Below are positions 43,865-51,244 of a DNA stretch of 64,000 nucleotides, piece by piece. The DNA lies in contig QBVD01000064.1 in NCBI GenBank assembly GCA_003058525.1, positions 1 to 64,000 on the forward strand, given 5' to 3'. Position 1 is the first letter of the stretch; each line of letters starts with the position of its first letter. The notes beneath the pieces are model-generated. The model was not told the origin of the DNA, ran no database searches, and worked only from the letters and a program-made list of their open reading frames with translations. Made by a program: the position numbers and the translations under genes. Source of the stretch: a gamma proteobacterium symbiont of Ctena orbiculata. GTDB lineage: Bacteria; Pseudomonadota; Gammaproteobacteria; Chromatiales; Chromatiaceae.

Positions 43865-44411
43865 CCCGTGTCCGGTACCCCTGCTTGGTTTCGCTGCCTA
43901 CAGCGGCACGGGTAAGACCACCCTGCTGAGACAACTGATACCCTTGTTGCGCGATACCGGTTTGAGGCTGGGGGTGATAAAGCATGCCCATCACAAAGTC
44001 GAAGTCGACCAGCCGGGAAAGGATAGCTATGAATTACGCAAGGCGGGTGCCGGTCGGGTACTGCTCGCCACTTCCCGCCACTGGGCATTGATGGTGGATG
44101 AGCCGAAAGAGCGTGAGCCGGTACTGAAGGAATTACTGACGCGACTCGATTGCAGTGAATTGGATCTGGTATTGGTCGAGGGCTTCCGGCATCTGGCGTT
44201 TCCCAAGATAGAATTGCATCGCGGGACCCTGCGCAAACCCCTGCTGTTTCCGGCCGATGCGTCAATTATTGCCATTGCCAGCGATAATGGAATCGGAGAG
44301 GCGACAGCATTGCCCCAACTCGATCTTAACGATGTGCCGGCCATTGCCGATTTCATATGCGATTATTGTGCGCGTTTCAGTTCAGTCGAGAGTGATGTAA
44401 ACGCCCTTTAG
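43851..44411 (+). CDS. mobB: Molybdopterin-guanine dinucleotide adaptor MobB
   Basis: 186-residue P-loop GTPase that assists MobA and delivery of bis-MGD to molybdoenzymes. Walker A AYSGTGKTTLLRQLIPLL (residues about 15-33), then the MobB-specific GVIKHAHHKVEVDQPGKDSYELRKAGAGRVLLAT and LVLVEGFRHLAFPKIELHR. The start is a GTG at 43851 inside the DUF2802 gene, giving the normal N-terminus before the P-loop. No other molybdenum cofactor gene is nearby. It converges with the methyltransferase gene. Confidence 0.93.
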   Translation: MKTPDPCPVPLLGFAAYSGTGKTTLLRQLIPLLRDTGLRLGVIKHAHHKVEVDQPGKDSYELRKAGAGRVLLATSRHWALMVDEPKEREPVLKELLTRLDCSELDLVLVEGFRHLAFPKIELHRGTLRKPLLFPADASIIAIASDNGIGEATALPQLDLNDVPAIADFICDYCARFSSVESDVNAL

Positions 44412-44415
44412 GTGC

Positions 44416-45243
44416 TTATTTTTCGGCGGTGATGTAGCAGATCCATCCGGCATCCGCCTCGCCTTCGCGGACAGGTAGAAACACACCATCGGGTTCGCCA
44501 TCTTCATCGAATCCCTGCCAGTAGAATGTAACTTTACTGAATCCCACTTCATCCAGCAGTTCATGGATCTCAGGCAAACTCCACAGACGCCAGTCGTAAC
44601 TGAATGCGCGCTCCATGCGTGAGCCGTCCTCAAACTCAAAATGTATGTGACAGATCAGGTTGCCGGTAATGGGGTCATACTTCTCCTGTTCCCAGATGTA
44701 GGTGAACAGGCTGTCGTCATCCTCGATCTCCCGCTCCTCCTCGATCTCCTTGTAGGAGTCATAACCCCCATAGGCATCCATAAACAGGATACCGTCTTCG
44801 GCCAATTGACTATGGACCCGCTGAAAATAGTTTTTCAGCGCTGTACGCTCTTTAAACAGCCAATAGCTGAAATTCATGGCGGATATGATCTGCATCGGCT
44901 CGGTTTCTGCAGAAAGGACATTATCCTCGATTAAACTGATTCGTTTCTGCTGTGACGATTTCAGTCTCCGCAGTTGATTGTCCCGACCCCAATCGAGCAC
45001 CTCTCTATCCAGATCGATCCCGATAGCGCGATTGGATTTACGTCGTCGCACCCATTCGCAACAGACATTCGCGGTACCGCAGAAATCCTCCCGCAGACGT
45101 TTCGCCCTGCGACCGTGTATTTTCTTGTAGGTGTCATCCACGAAATCGATTTCGGCCTCCGCGCATTGCACAGAGAGTTCATAGAGGTGGTGACGATCGG
45201 CCGATTTTGCCATCGAGGGTGATTTTTTCTTTCTTTTCGCCAT
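44416..45243 (-). CDS. Class I SAM-dependent methyltransferase
   Basis: 275-residue soluble methyltransferase. Motif I is EDFCGTANVCCEWVRRRKSNRAIGIDLDREVLDWG (about residues 52-86), where CGT replaces the more usual GxG; a motif II/III region is seen in MQIISAMNFSYWLFKERTALKNYFQRVHSQLAEDGILFMDAYGG. The C-terminal half (SYDWRLWSLPEIHELLDEVGFSKVTFYWQGFDEDGEPDG) is typical of this uncharacterised gammaproteobacterial family. The N-terminus is very basic (MAKRKKKSPSM). The substrate is unknown. Start: the first Met, with the next gene on the other strand. Confidence 0.85.
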   Translation of the reverse strand: MAKRKKKSPSMAKSADRHHLYELSVQCAEAEIDFVDDTYKKIHGRRAKRLREDFCGTANVCCEWVRRRKSNRAIGIDLDREVLDWGRDNQLRRLKSSQQKRISLIEDNVLSAETEPMQIISAMNFSYWLFKERTALKNYFQRVHSQLAEDGILFMDAYGGYDSYKEIEEEREIEDDDSLFTYIWEQEKYDPITGNLICHIHFEFEDGSRMERAFSYDWRLWSLPEIHELLDEVGFSKVTFYWQGFDEDGEPDGVFLPVREGEADAGWICYITAEK

Positions 45244-45523
45244 GTTGATTCGTTACTTGGTCAGGTGATGCCGGTGTTAAAAAAAGCAGATCTGCAGAAA
45301 CGTCATTGCTGTTGACCGGCGAACTATACTCCTAAATAGAGCCCTAAAAAACAGACGCAACCCGGATTGACAGAAGACCTTCGGCCGTGCGCTTTTCACG
45401 CATTTTGTGATCCCGTCTTCGTATAGAATGAAAGATATTATAAGTATTTGTTAAATAATATGAATCAGATGCACAAGCTTTTCCAAGGCTGAGCATCAGG
45501 GAGAGGTAAAAAGAGGTGAGGAA

Positions 45524-45994
45524 ATGGCAATAGCAATTACACTCAGAGAGTATCTGCAAAATCACGGTGTCAGTTTCGACGTCATCGATCATCGGCGGAC
45601 CGACTCCACCCTGCATACCGCTGAAGCGGCCCATATACCCGGCGACAGAATGGCCAAATCGGTCTTGCTCGGAGATGACGAGAGCTACCTGCTTGCGGTT
45701 ATTCCCGCGACACATCGGCTGGAGCTGGAACAGTTGAAACAGCTGACCGGCCGTAAACTCAGCCTGATTTCCGAGGATGAACTGCAGCAGGCCTTCGCGG
45801 ATTGCGAAACCGGCGCGGTACCGCCGACAGGCATGCCCTATGGCATCGAGACCCTGGTTGACGCCAGCTTGCTGAAGCAGCCTGATCTCTACTTCGAGTC
45901 CGGCGACCACGGCAAACTGATCCACATCAGTGTCGACACATTCAGAGAAATAGAGTCCGACGCCATCGTCGCCGAATTCAGCAGACACCTTTAG
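45524..45994 (+). CDS. YbaK/EbsC-type aminoacyl-tRNA deacylase
   Basis: 156-residue protein with the YbaK/ProX fold. Members hydrolyse mischarged aminoacyl-tRNA in trans. Features are ITLREYLQNHGVSFDVIDHRRTDSTLHTAEAAHIPGDRMAKSVLLGDDESYLLAVIPATHRLELEQLKQLTGRKLSLISEDEL and the conserved GAVPPTGMPYGIETLVDASLLKQPDLYFESGDHGKLIHISV. The catalytic Lys of the family is likely that in MAKSVLL. It precedes the tRNA-Ser gene by about 50 bases. The amino acid specificity is not evident. Confidence 0.9.
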   Translation: MAIAITLREYLQNHGVSFDVIDHRRTDSTLHTAEAAHIPGDRMAKSVLLGDDESYLLAVIPATHRLELEQLKQLTGRKLSLISEDELQQAFADCETGAVPPTGMPYGIETLVDASLLKQPDLYFESGDHGKLIHISVDTFREIESDAIVAEFSRHL

Positions 45995-46044
45995 CCATTT
46001 GATTCCGGAGAGGAACTGGTTTAATCTTGCGCCTCCAAAAATCC

Positions 46045-46135
46045 GGAGAGATGTCCGAGTGGCTGAAGGAGCACGCCTGGAAAGTGTGTATACGTTAATA
46101 GCGTATCGAGGGTTCGAATCCCTCTCTCTCCGCCA
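46045..46135 (+). tRNA. tRNA-Ser (anticodon GGA)
   Basis: 91-base class II tRNA with encoded CCA. The acceptor pairs GGAGAGA with TCTCTCC, the anticodon loop reads CTGGAAA (anticodon GGA), and an extra arm GTGTATACGTTAATAGCG lies between the anticodon stem and the T-arm AGGGTTCGAATCCCT, as in tRNA-Ser. It is followed at once by a long palindromic terminator that includes the last A of CCA. Confidence 0.97.
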
Positions 46136-46170
46136 AATAAAAGGGGGCCCTGTTGGGCCCCCTTTTATTT
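46135..46170. terminator. Perfect palindromic terminator after tRNA-Ser
   Basis: A 16-bp perfect stem (arms AAATAAAAGGGGGCCC and its complement) with a TGTT loop. It has A and T runs on the two sides, so it works in either direction. A copy of its right arm is repeated at 46321-46330. Confidence 0.92.
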
Positions 46171-46394
46171 GGCGGAGAGCGAGGATTTGATTCGAACCCT
46201 TCGTTCGACCAGGCGCGCAGCGCCGCAGGACGCCGAGCGTAGCGAAGGCGCCCCGAAGGGGTGAGCCGAAGGCGAATCAATCCCTCCTATCAGTTGGCAC
46301 CCAAGTTTAGGAGACCCTCAGCCCCCTTTTATTTGGCGGAGAGCGAGGATTTGATTCGAACCCTTCGTTCGACCAGGCGCGCAGCGCCGCAGGA
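46157..46394. repeat. tRNA-Ser-derived repeats with hairpin cassette
   Basis: Two direct copies of a perfect 74-bp block (46157-46230 and 46321-46394, period 164) begin in the terminator arm and run through a stretch that resembles the reverse complement of the tRNA-Ser 3' end (GGCGGAGAG ... GATTCGAACCC) into TTCGACC and a row of small hairpins. The first copy has GGCGC-GCA-GCGCC, a stem near 46234-46252, CCCC-GAA-GGGG and GCC-GAA-GGC, then GCGAATCAATCCCTCC, which resembles the tRNA T-arm end. The second copy breaks off after the first hairpin. I see no gene in it. Confidence 0.85.
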
Positions 46395-46460
46395 TTTCCC
46401 ATTCTCCTTATGCCATTGACAAAAGAACAAGAAATCTTCAGAATTCGCGTTCCACAAAAA

Positions 46461-46537
46461 GCGCCCGTAGCTCAGCTGGATAGAGTACCTGGCTACGAAC
46501 TAGGGGGTCGGAGGTTCGAATCCTTCCGGGCGCGCCA
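46461..46537 (+). tRNA. tRNA-Arg (anticodon ACG)
   Basis: 77-base tRNA with encoded CCA. The acceptor pairs GCGCCCG with CGGGCGC, the D-arm is TAGCTCAGCTGGATAGAG, the anticodon loop CTACGAA gives ACG (Arg), and the T-arm is GGAGGTTCGAATCCTTC. The T-stem closes with one wobble pair. It is followed directly by a long terminator. Confidence 0.97.
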
Positions 46538-46577
46538 TATTAAAAAGGGGTCTGCTTCAGCAGGCCCCTTTTTAATA
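46538..46577. terminator. Long palindromic terminator after tRNA-Arg
   Basis: The outer arms TATTAAAAAGGGG and CCCCTTTTTAATA (13 bp, perfect) plus an inner CTGC/GCAG pairing give an 18-bp stem with one T-G wobble and a TTCA loop. The T run after the stem fits a Rho-independent terminator on the plus strand. Confidence 0.93.
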
Positions 46578-46592
46578 TGTTGTTCAGATAGC

Positions 46593-47057
46593 TTCGAACC
46601 TCCGACTTCAAAGAGCCGGTTCGACCAGCGCCGAAGGCGCGCAGAACGCCGCGTAGCGGCGGCCCCGCAGGGGTGAGGGCCACAGGCCCGAATAATCCTT
46701 CCGGGCGCGCCATTTTCTCAAGTATCACCTGTATTGCTAATCGCGCAAAAGTAGAATCGAGGGTATTCGAACCTCCGACTTCAAAGAGCTGGTTCGACAA
46801 GCGCCGTAGGCGCGCAGAACGCCGCGCAGCGGCGGCCCCGGAGGGGTGAGGGCCACAGGCCCGAATCATCCTTCCGGGCGCGCCATTTTCTCAAGTATCA
46901 CCTGTATTGCTAATCGCGCAAAAGTAGAATCGAGGGTATTCGAACCTCCGACTTCAAAGAGCCGGTTCGACCAGCGCCGAAGGCGCGCAGAACGCCGCAC
47001 AGCGGCGGCCCCGCAGGGGTGAGGGCACAGGCCCGAATCATCCTTCCGGGCGCACCA
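46593..47057. repeat. 173-bp tandem units built from tRNA-Arg 3' pieces
   Basis: Three head-to-tail copies start at 46593, 46766 and 46939 (period exactly 173; the third is cut off after about 119 bases). Each unit opens with TTCGAACCTCCGAC (reverse complement of the tRNA T-arm), continues through a cassette of four short hairpins with three-base loops (GCGCC/GGCGC, CGCCGC/GCGGCG, CCCC/GGGG, GGGCC/GGCCC), and then resumes the direct tRNA 3' end (CGAATC...CCTTCCGGGCGCGCCA) before a spacer ending CTAATCGCGC. The cassette therefore interrupts a T-loop copy. Loops differ between copies while the stems hold. Confidence 0.9.
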
Positions 47058-47130
47058 TATCGATCAAGGGGTTAGCGCTTATTTAATGGCTAGCACTTTT
47101 TCATTTCCCGGCAGATTTCCGATAAATCCT

Positions 47131-47313
47131 TTACTTCGACCGACCACTGTCAGGGTGGGCGGCCTGGGTGATGCTACGATCAACGATCATTTCAGCGGTA
47201 TTCAGCAGCTCTTGCAGTTCCGCTGCCGTGTAATGGGTCGTGATATCCCCGTTATGCTCCAGCAGGGCTTTGCGCGTCTCCAGCGGAACCCTGTTCCCCT
47301 GAGCTGATTCCAA
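47131..47313 (-). pseudogene. Remnant of a tyrosine recombinase (phage integrase) C-terminus
   Basis: About 60 codons read VPLETRKALLEHNGDITTHYTAAELQELLNTAEMIVDRS, matching the integrase end in which the nucleophile Tyr lies in TTHYxAAE after the LLGH/LLEH box. A TGA stop lies seven codons upstream of the fragment's first codon in the same frame, and the rest of the protein is missing, so this is a decayed 3' end. The Tyr itself is retained. It lies 74 bases beyond the tRNA-linked tandem repeats, a usual place for an integrase. Identification rests on a short motif. Confidence 0.6.
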
Positions 47314-47335
47314 GGCGACACTTCCGAGAACTCAT

Positions 47336-49873
47336 TCAAAAAGCACTCGATCTACGTGAAAGGGGACTTAGCAGAGAATCAATGTCCTCTATCGGCAACG
47401 GCCGGTTAATCCAGTAGCCCTGGAAGCGTTTGCATCCGCAGCTTTTCAGTAGCTCGAATTGCTGTTCGTTGCTGACACCTTCTGCAACGACCTCAAGACC
47501 GAGATTTCTACCCATCTCGATGATGGTCCTCACCATGGTGAGATCACCTTCGTCAACCAGGATGTCCTGCACGAACGACCTGTCGATTTTTAATTGTGAG
47601 ACATTGAAGCGTTTCAGATAACTCAATGAGGAATAACCGGTGCCAAAATCGTCAAGCGAGGTCTTGATGCCCATGCGATTGAGTTTTTCTATCTTTTCAT
47701 TGGTGCTGGAAAAATTGATGATCAGGGTGCTCTCGGTCAATTCCAGGTAGAGTTGATTGCAATCAATGCCGTACCTGTCGATGCTCGATGCCAGGTTACT
47801 GATGAAATCGGTTTTTTTGAACTGTAGCGCACTGATATTGACAGACAGGGTTAGCGAACGGGTTGAGCTTTCCTGCTGCCAGCGCTGCAATTGGTGGATG
47901 CCCTCATTGATCACCCATTCGCCTATCGGGACGATCATACCGTTGAGCTCGATCAGGGGGAAAAGCTGGTCGGGGCCGATGATGCCTTTGTCCGGATGGT
48001 GCCATCTGAGCAATGCTTCAGCGCCGACCACATTGCGTTCGTGATCCACAATCAATTGGTAAAACAGGCGGAACTGATTCTGTGCCAGGGCATAGGCCAG
48101 TTCACGCTCAAGTTGGAGTCTACTTTTGAGTTCCTGCTGCATCTCCGGATTAAAAAAATGAACGCTGTTGCGGCCTGATTTCTTGGCTTCGTACATTGCG
48201 GTGTCAGCACGCTTGAGAATGTCTTCCGCGCGCGGGTATTCATCCCTGAACAAACAAACACCAATGCTGCAGGTGCTTGAGTAGCTGATGTTCTTAAGGT
48301 TCGACTCGGCGGACACCGAAACCAGTATTTTTTCGCAAATGATCAAGACACTGCTGTTGATTTCAGCTGAATCTTTCCCCATGTTTTCCAGTATGACCAC
48401 GAATTCATCGCCACCGAGACGCGCCACTAAATCGACTTCCCGAAGGCAGGAAGTGATACGCGATGCGACTTCGATAAGCAGCAGGTCCCCGATATCATGC
48501 CCGTAACTGTCGTTGAGATTTTTGAAATGATCCAGATCGATAAACAGGAGGGCGGAATAGGTCAGTTGACGACGGCTATGGAGTATGGCCTGTTTCAAGT
48601 GGCTCATGAACAGGCGGCGATTGGGTAGACGGGTCAGTGGGTCATAAAAGGCCAGTTCTTCCACTTCCTTTTCGATCTGTTTACGATGCGTGATGTCGTC
48701 CTTTACCGCGATGTAGTTAGTGATCTGTCCCTGCGCATCCAGCACCGGAGTAATGGTCATGTACACATCGAACAGGCTGCCGTCTTTCTTGCGGTTGATT
48801 AGGTCACCCTGCCAGACCTGTCCTGAACTGATGGATTGCCACATATTCTCGTAAAAATCATTTTCCTGCCTGCCGGAAAAAATCAGTTGCTTCGGGTTAT
48901 GCCCCAGTACTTCCTCCATGTTGTAGCCTGACATCTTGAGAAACGCCTGGTTGGCCCATTCAATCTCACCATCCGGATCGGTGATGAAGATGGCGTTGGC
49001 GGTGGCTTCCAGCGCAAGGTTCTGTTTGAGCAGTTTTTGTTCGATATGTTTGCGTTCGGTTACATCGACATGGGTGCCCACTAACCGTTTAGGCGACAGG
49101 GGGCGGCTGTTATCATCACAGGCGAGCGATGCCCTGGATAATATATTCACCCAGTGTCCGGCCTTATGCTGCATACGGAATTCCACTTCAAACTTGTCAA
49201 TGTAACCGTCGAGATATCGCTGGACCTGTTTCAATGTGTCGCCTCTGTCATCGGGATGTACCAGTTGCTCCCACACCGTCAGGTCGTTTTCCTGCAGTTC
49301 ATCGTCCCGATAGCCCAACATGCTTTTCCAGCGGGGGGAATAATAGACCTCGTCGGTTTCAAGATTCCAGTCCCAGAAGCCGTCGTTGGCCCCCTGTAGT
49401 GCAAAGAACAGGCGTTCTCTATTCAGATTCAGTTCACGCAACATATCTTTATGTTCGGTGACATCGATGATGGTTCCGACAATGCCTGTGACATCACTAA
49501 TTTCAAGTTGCGGCGTTAGGGTCATTTCGACCGGGGTGCGTATATCGTTTTCTCCTATCAACTCAGACTCAAATGAAAAAATCTGCCCACTGCTTATAAG
49601 CAGCTGATGCACAATGGCATCGAATTCAGCGCGATCCGCTTCAGGTAGGAAATGAGACAATGGCAGATGAACAGCCGTATCGATGGAGGTGCCGGTGATG
49701 TTTTCCCAGGCCAGATTCAGGAAAGTCAACCGACCGTCCCGATCCAATTGGAAGACGATTTGTTTGAGATTACTGACCAGTTCCCTGTAGCGGCGTTCAG
49801 AAGTACGCAAACGTTCAAGCAGTTTCAGGTTCAGTTGGGCCTGTAACTCGTCGCTTGTGATCTGCTTTTTCAC
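47336..49873 (-). CDS. PAS-PAS-PAS-GGDEF-EAL c-di-GMP protein
   Basis: 845-residue soluble c-di-GMP enzyme. Three PAS modules (about residues 22-145, 150-270 and 285-405; VFQLDRDGRLTFLNLAWENITG, GANDGFWDWNLETDEVYYSPRWKSMLGY, IFITDPDGEIEWANQAFLKMSGYN) precede a GGDEF domain (about 415-575, intact ARLGGDEFVVIL) and an EAL domain (about 590-835, EALLRWHHPDKG and LDDFGTGYSSLSYL). Both catalytic signatures are intact. There is no membrane span. It stands alone; the integrase remnant and tRNA repeats lie downstream. The signals it senses are unknown. Confidence 0.93.
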   Translation of the reverse strand: MKKQITSDELQAQLNLKLLERLRTSERRYRELVSNLKQIVFQLDRDGRLTFLNLAWENITGTSIDTAVHLPLSHFLPEADRAEFDAIVHQLLISSGQIFSFESELIGENDIRTPVEMTLTPQLEISDVTGIVGTIIDVTEHKDMLRELNLNRERLFFALQGANDGFWDWNLETDEVYYSPRWKSMLGYRDDELQENDLTVWEQLVHPDDRGDTLKQVQRYLDGYIDKFEVEFRMQHKAGHWVNILSRASLACDDNSRPLSPKRLVGTHVDVTERKHIEQKLLKQNLALEATANAIFITDPDGEIEWANQAFLKMSGYNMEEVLGHNPKQLIFSGRQENDFYENMWQSISSGQVWQGDLINRKKDGSLFDVYMTITPVLDAQGQITNYIAVKDDITHRKQIEKEVEELAFYDPLTRLPNRRLFMSHLKQAILHSRRQLTYSALLFIDLDHFKNLNDSYGHDIGDLLLIEVASRITSCLREVDLVARLGGDEFVVILENMGKDSAEINSSVLIICEKILVSVSAESNLKNISYSSTCSIGVCLFRDEYPRAEDILKRADTAMYEAKKSGRNSVHFFNPEMQQELKSRLQLERELAYALAQNQFRLFYQLIVDHERNVVGAEALLRWHHPDKGIIGPDQLFPLIELNGMIVPIGEWVINEGIHQLQRWQQESSTRSLTLSVNISALQFKKTDFISNLASSIDRYGIDCNQLYLELTESTLIINFSSTNEKIEKLNRMGIKTSLDDFGTGYSSLSYLKRFNVSQLKIDRSFVQDILVDEGDLTMVRTIIEMGRNLGLEVVAEGVSNEQQFELLKSCGCKRFQGYWINRPLPIEDIDSLLSPLSRRSSAF

Positions 49874-49886
49874 CGTAGATAGCGGT

Positions 49887-50483
49887 TTATAGCTGTTCGG
49901 TCAACTGTGATGAGGTGATGGCTTCGGCATACAGCGGAAATATCTCCTCACAATAAAATTCCTGCTCGAAACTGCTGCGTCCGGTGGTGCAGTCTTTCAG
50001 AATGGTGACTGAATAACCCTTGTCGAGCGCGGTGCGGGCGGTAGTATCAATACAGATTGATGTGACCGCACCGGCGAACACCACATCGGTGATGTCGTGT
50101 GATTGCAGCAATTGTTCCAGTGATGTATTAGAAAAGGCGTTCAGTCCGCGCTTGCCCGGAACCGTGATGATCCTGTCACTGAAGGCCCTGATTTCAGCCA
50201 CGGTCTTGCAACCTGTCGTACCATGCTTGAACGCTCCTACATCCCTGATGGTTTTCAGGATGCCTACCGGCTGGGTAATTTCGGAATAATCGCTGGTAAA
50301 TACAATAGGGGTGTTAATCAGCAGGACCGGTGTGTCTTTCAGGCGCTTTATGAGATTGACCGTGTTTTTCAGAGCGAGACCAGCCGCTCCTGAACTCTCA
50401 AGTGCTCCATGCAATGCTCCATCCTTGAGAAAATAATCATTCTGAAATCCAATGAGAATGATAGCTGTTTGATTGAAATCCAT
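49887..50483 (-). CDS. Isochorismatase-family cysteine hydrolase
   Basis: 198-residue hydrolase of the isochorismatase/nicotinamidase fold. The three catalytic residues of the family are seen: Asp16 in FQNDYF, Lys in VPGKRGLNAF (about residue 111), and Cys in AGAVTSICIDTTARTALDKGYSVTILKDCTTG (about 146) after the cis-peptide AVTS. Known family members hydrolyse amides or isochorismate; this one's substrate cannot be told. It follows the PAS-GGDEF-EAL gene's start by 13 bases on the same strand, upstream of it, so the two may share a transcript. Confidence 0.88.
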   Translation of the reverse strand: MDFNQTAIILIGFQNDYFLKDGALHGALESSGAAGLALKNTVNLIKRLKDTPVLLINTPIVFTSDYSEITQPVGILKTIRDVGAFKHGTTGCKTVAEIRAFSDRIITVPGKRGLNAFSNTSLEQLLQSHDITDVVFAGAVTSICIDTTARTALDKGYSVTILKDCTTGRSSFEQEFYCEEIFPLYAEAITSSQLTEQL

Positions 50484-50533
50484 GGTCCCATCGAATTGGA
50501 AAAGTTATTGAATATGACCGATTTTAGCACAGA

Positions 50534-50700
50534 TTCGACCAGCGCCGCAGGCGCGCAGAACGCCGCGTAGCGGCGGCTCCGTAGGGGTGAGGGCCATAGG
50601 CCCGAATCATCCTTGCGAGCGCGCCATCTTCTCAAGTATCGTCTGCTGTGCTAATTACGCCTGGAGCGGCATCGAGGTTATTCGAACCCCTGACTCGGAA
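50534..50700. repeat. Dispersed copy of the tRNA-Arg-linked hairpin repeat
   Basis: Diverged copy of the 173-bp unit, placed far from any tRNA gene. It has TTCGACC, hairpins GCGCC-GCA-GGCGC, CGCCGC-GTA-GCGGCG, CTCC-GTA-GGGG (kept by a T-G pair) and GGGCC-ATA-GGCCC, then CGAATCATCC, TTCTCAAGTATC and CTAAT, and ends in TTCGAACCCCTGAC. The shared spacer shows it is the same repeat family. Stems are preserved while loops and spacer have drifted. Confidence 0.85.
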
Positions 50701-50734
50701 CAGATGATTGTCATGATGTATGCGAGAAACCCAC

Positions 50735-51100
50735 TCACACTACAAATTGAGCAACGCCATCACGAAACGACCAATCAACATCGTGATTCTCTGCAATCGT
50801 GATCAGAACATTCGCCGGATCTATACCAGGATTTTTTGCTAGGTTTTCAACACATTTTTTGTAGAAGGCCTGTTTCGCCTTGTTTGAACGTCCCGCACGC
50901 ATGATGAGAAACATCATCACCCGATCACCATCGCGTTCCTGAAATTGCAGACAATGCGGTTCCACTTCATGAACGATCTGATATCGATCATCGTCAGGAA
51001 AGTCCATCGTCTCAATAACCGCAGAATTCACACCGTCGGTAACGGCTTTAATATAGTCAGGTGACTTACCCTTGAGTATGGAAATGTTGACTAGCGGCAT
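50735..51100 (-). CDS. Tautomerase family protein
   Basis: 121-residue member of the tautomerase/MIF superfamily. The N-terminal catalytic proline follows the initiator Met (MPLVNISILKGKSPDYIKAVTDGVNSAVIETMDFPDDDRYQIVHEV), and FKGRS-like and DPANVLITIAENHDVDWSFRDGVAQFV text is typical of the larger, roughly 120-130-residue members. I choose the ATG at 51100 because Pro must be residue 2; the open frame extends further upstream without homology. Substrate unknown. It is not overlapping the neighbouring genes. Confidence 0.88.
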   Translation of the reverse strand: MPLVNISILKGKSPDYIKAVTDGVNSAVIETMDFPDDDRYQIVHEVEPHCLQFQERDGDRVMMFLIMRAGRSNKAKQAFYKKCVENLAKNPGIDPANVLITIAENHDVDWSFRDGVAQFVV

Positions 51101-51244
51101 AGCAGATCCTCTTTTGTTGCTTGAACTGATTGCACATATACAAAGCAGTAAAGTATCGAACCGCCCGGCCGTACTCTTGTCTTGCCATGATCCCCCATCG
51201 CTTACAAGGAGCAAAGATCGATAGTCGATCTATGCGTACATCAT

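Noticed and set aside
46410-46676. Plus-strand frame of 88 codons overlapping tRNA-Arg
   Set aside because: It translates the tRNA and its repeat; tRNA structure explains the sequence.
46593-47057. CRISPR array
   Set aside because: Units are 173 bases with identical spacers and tRNA-derived parts, not short repeats with unique spacers; no cas genes.
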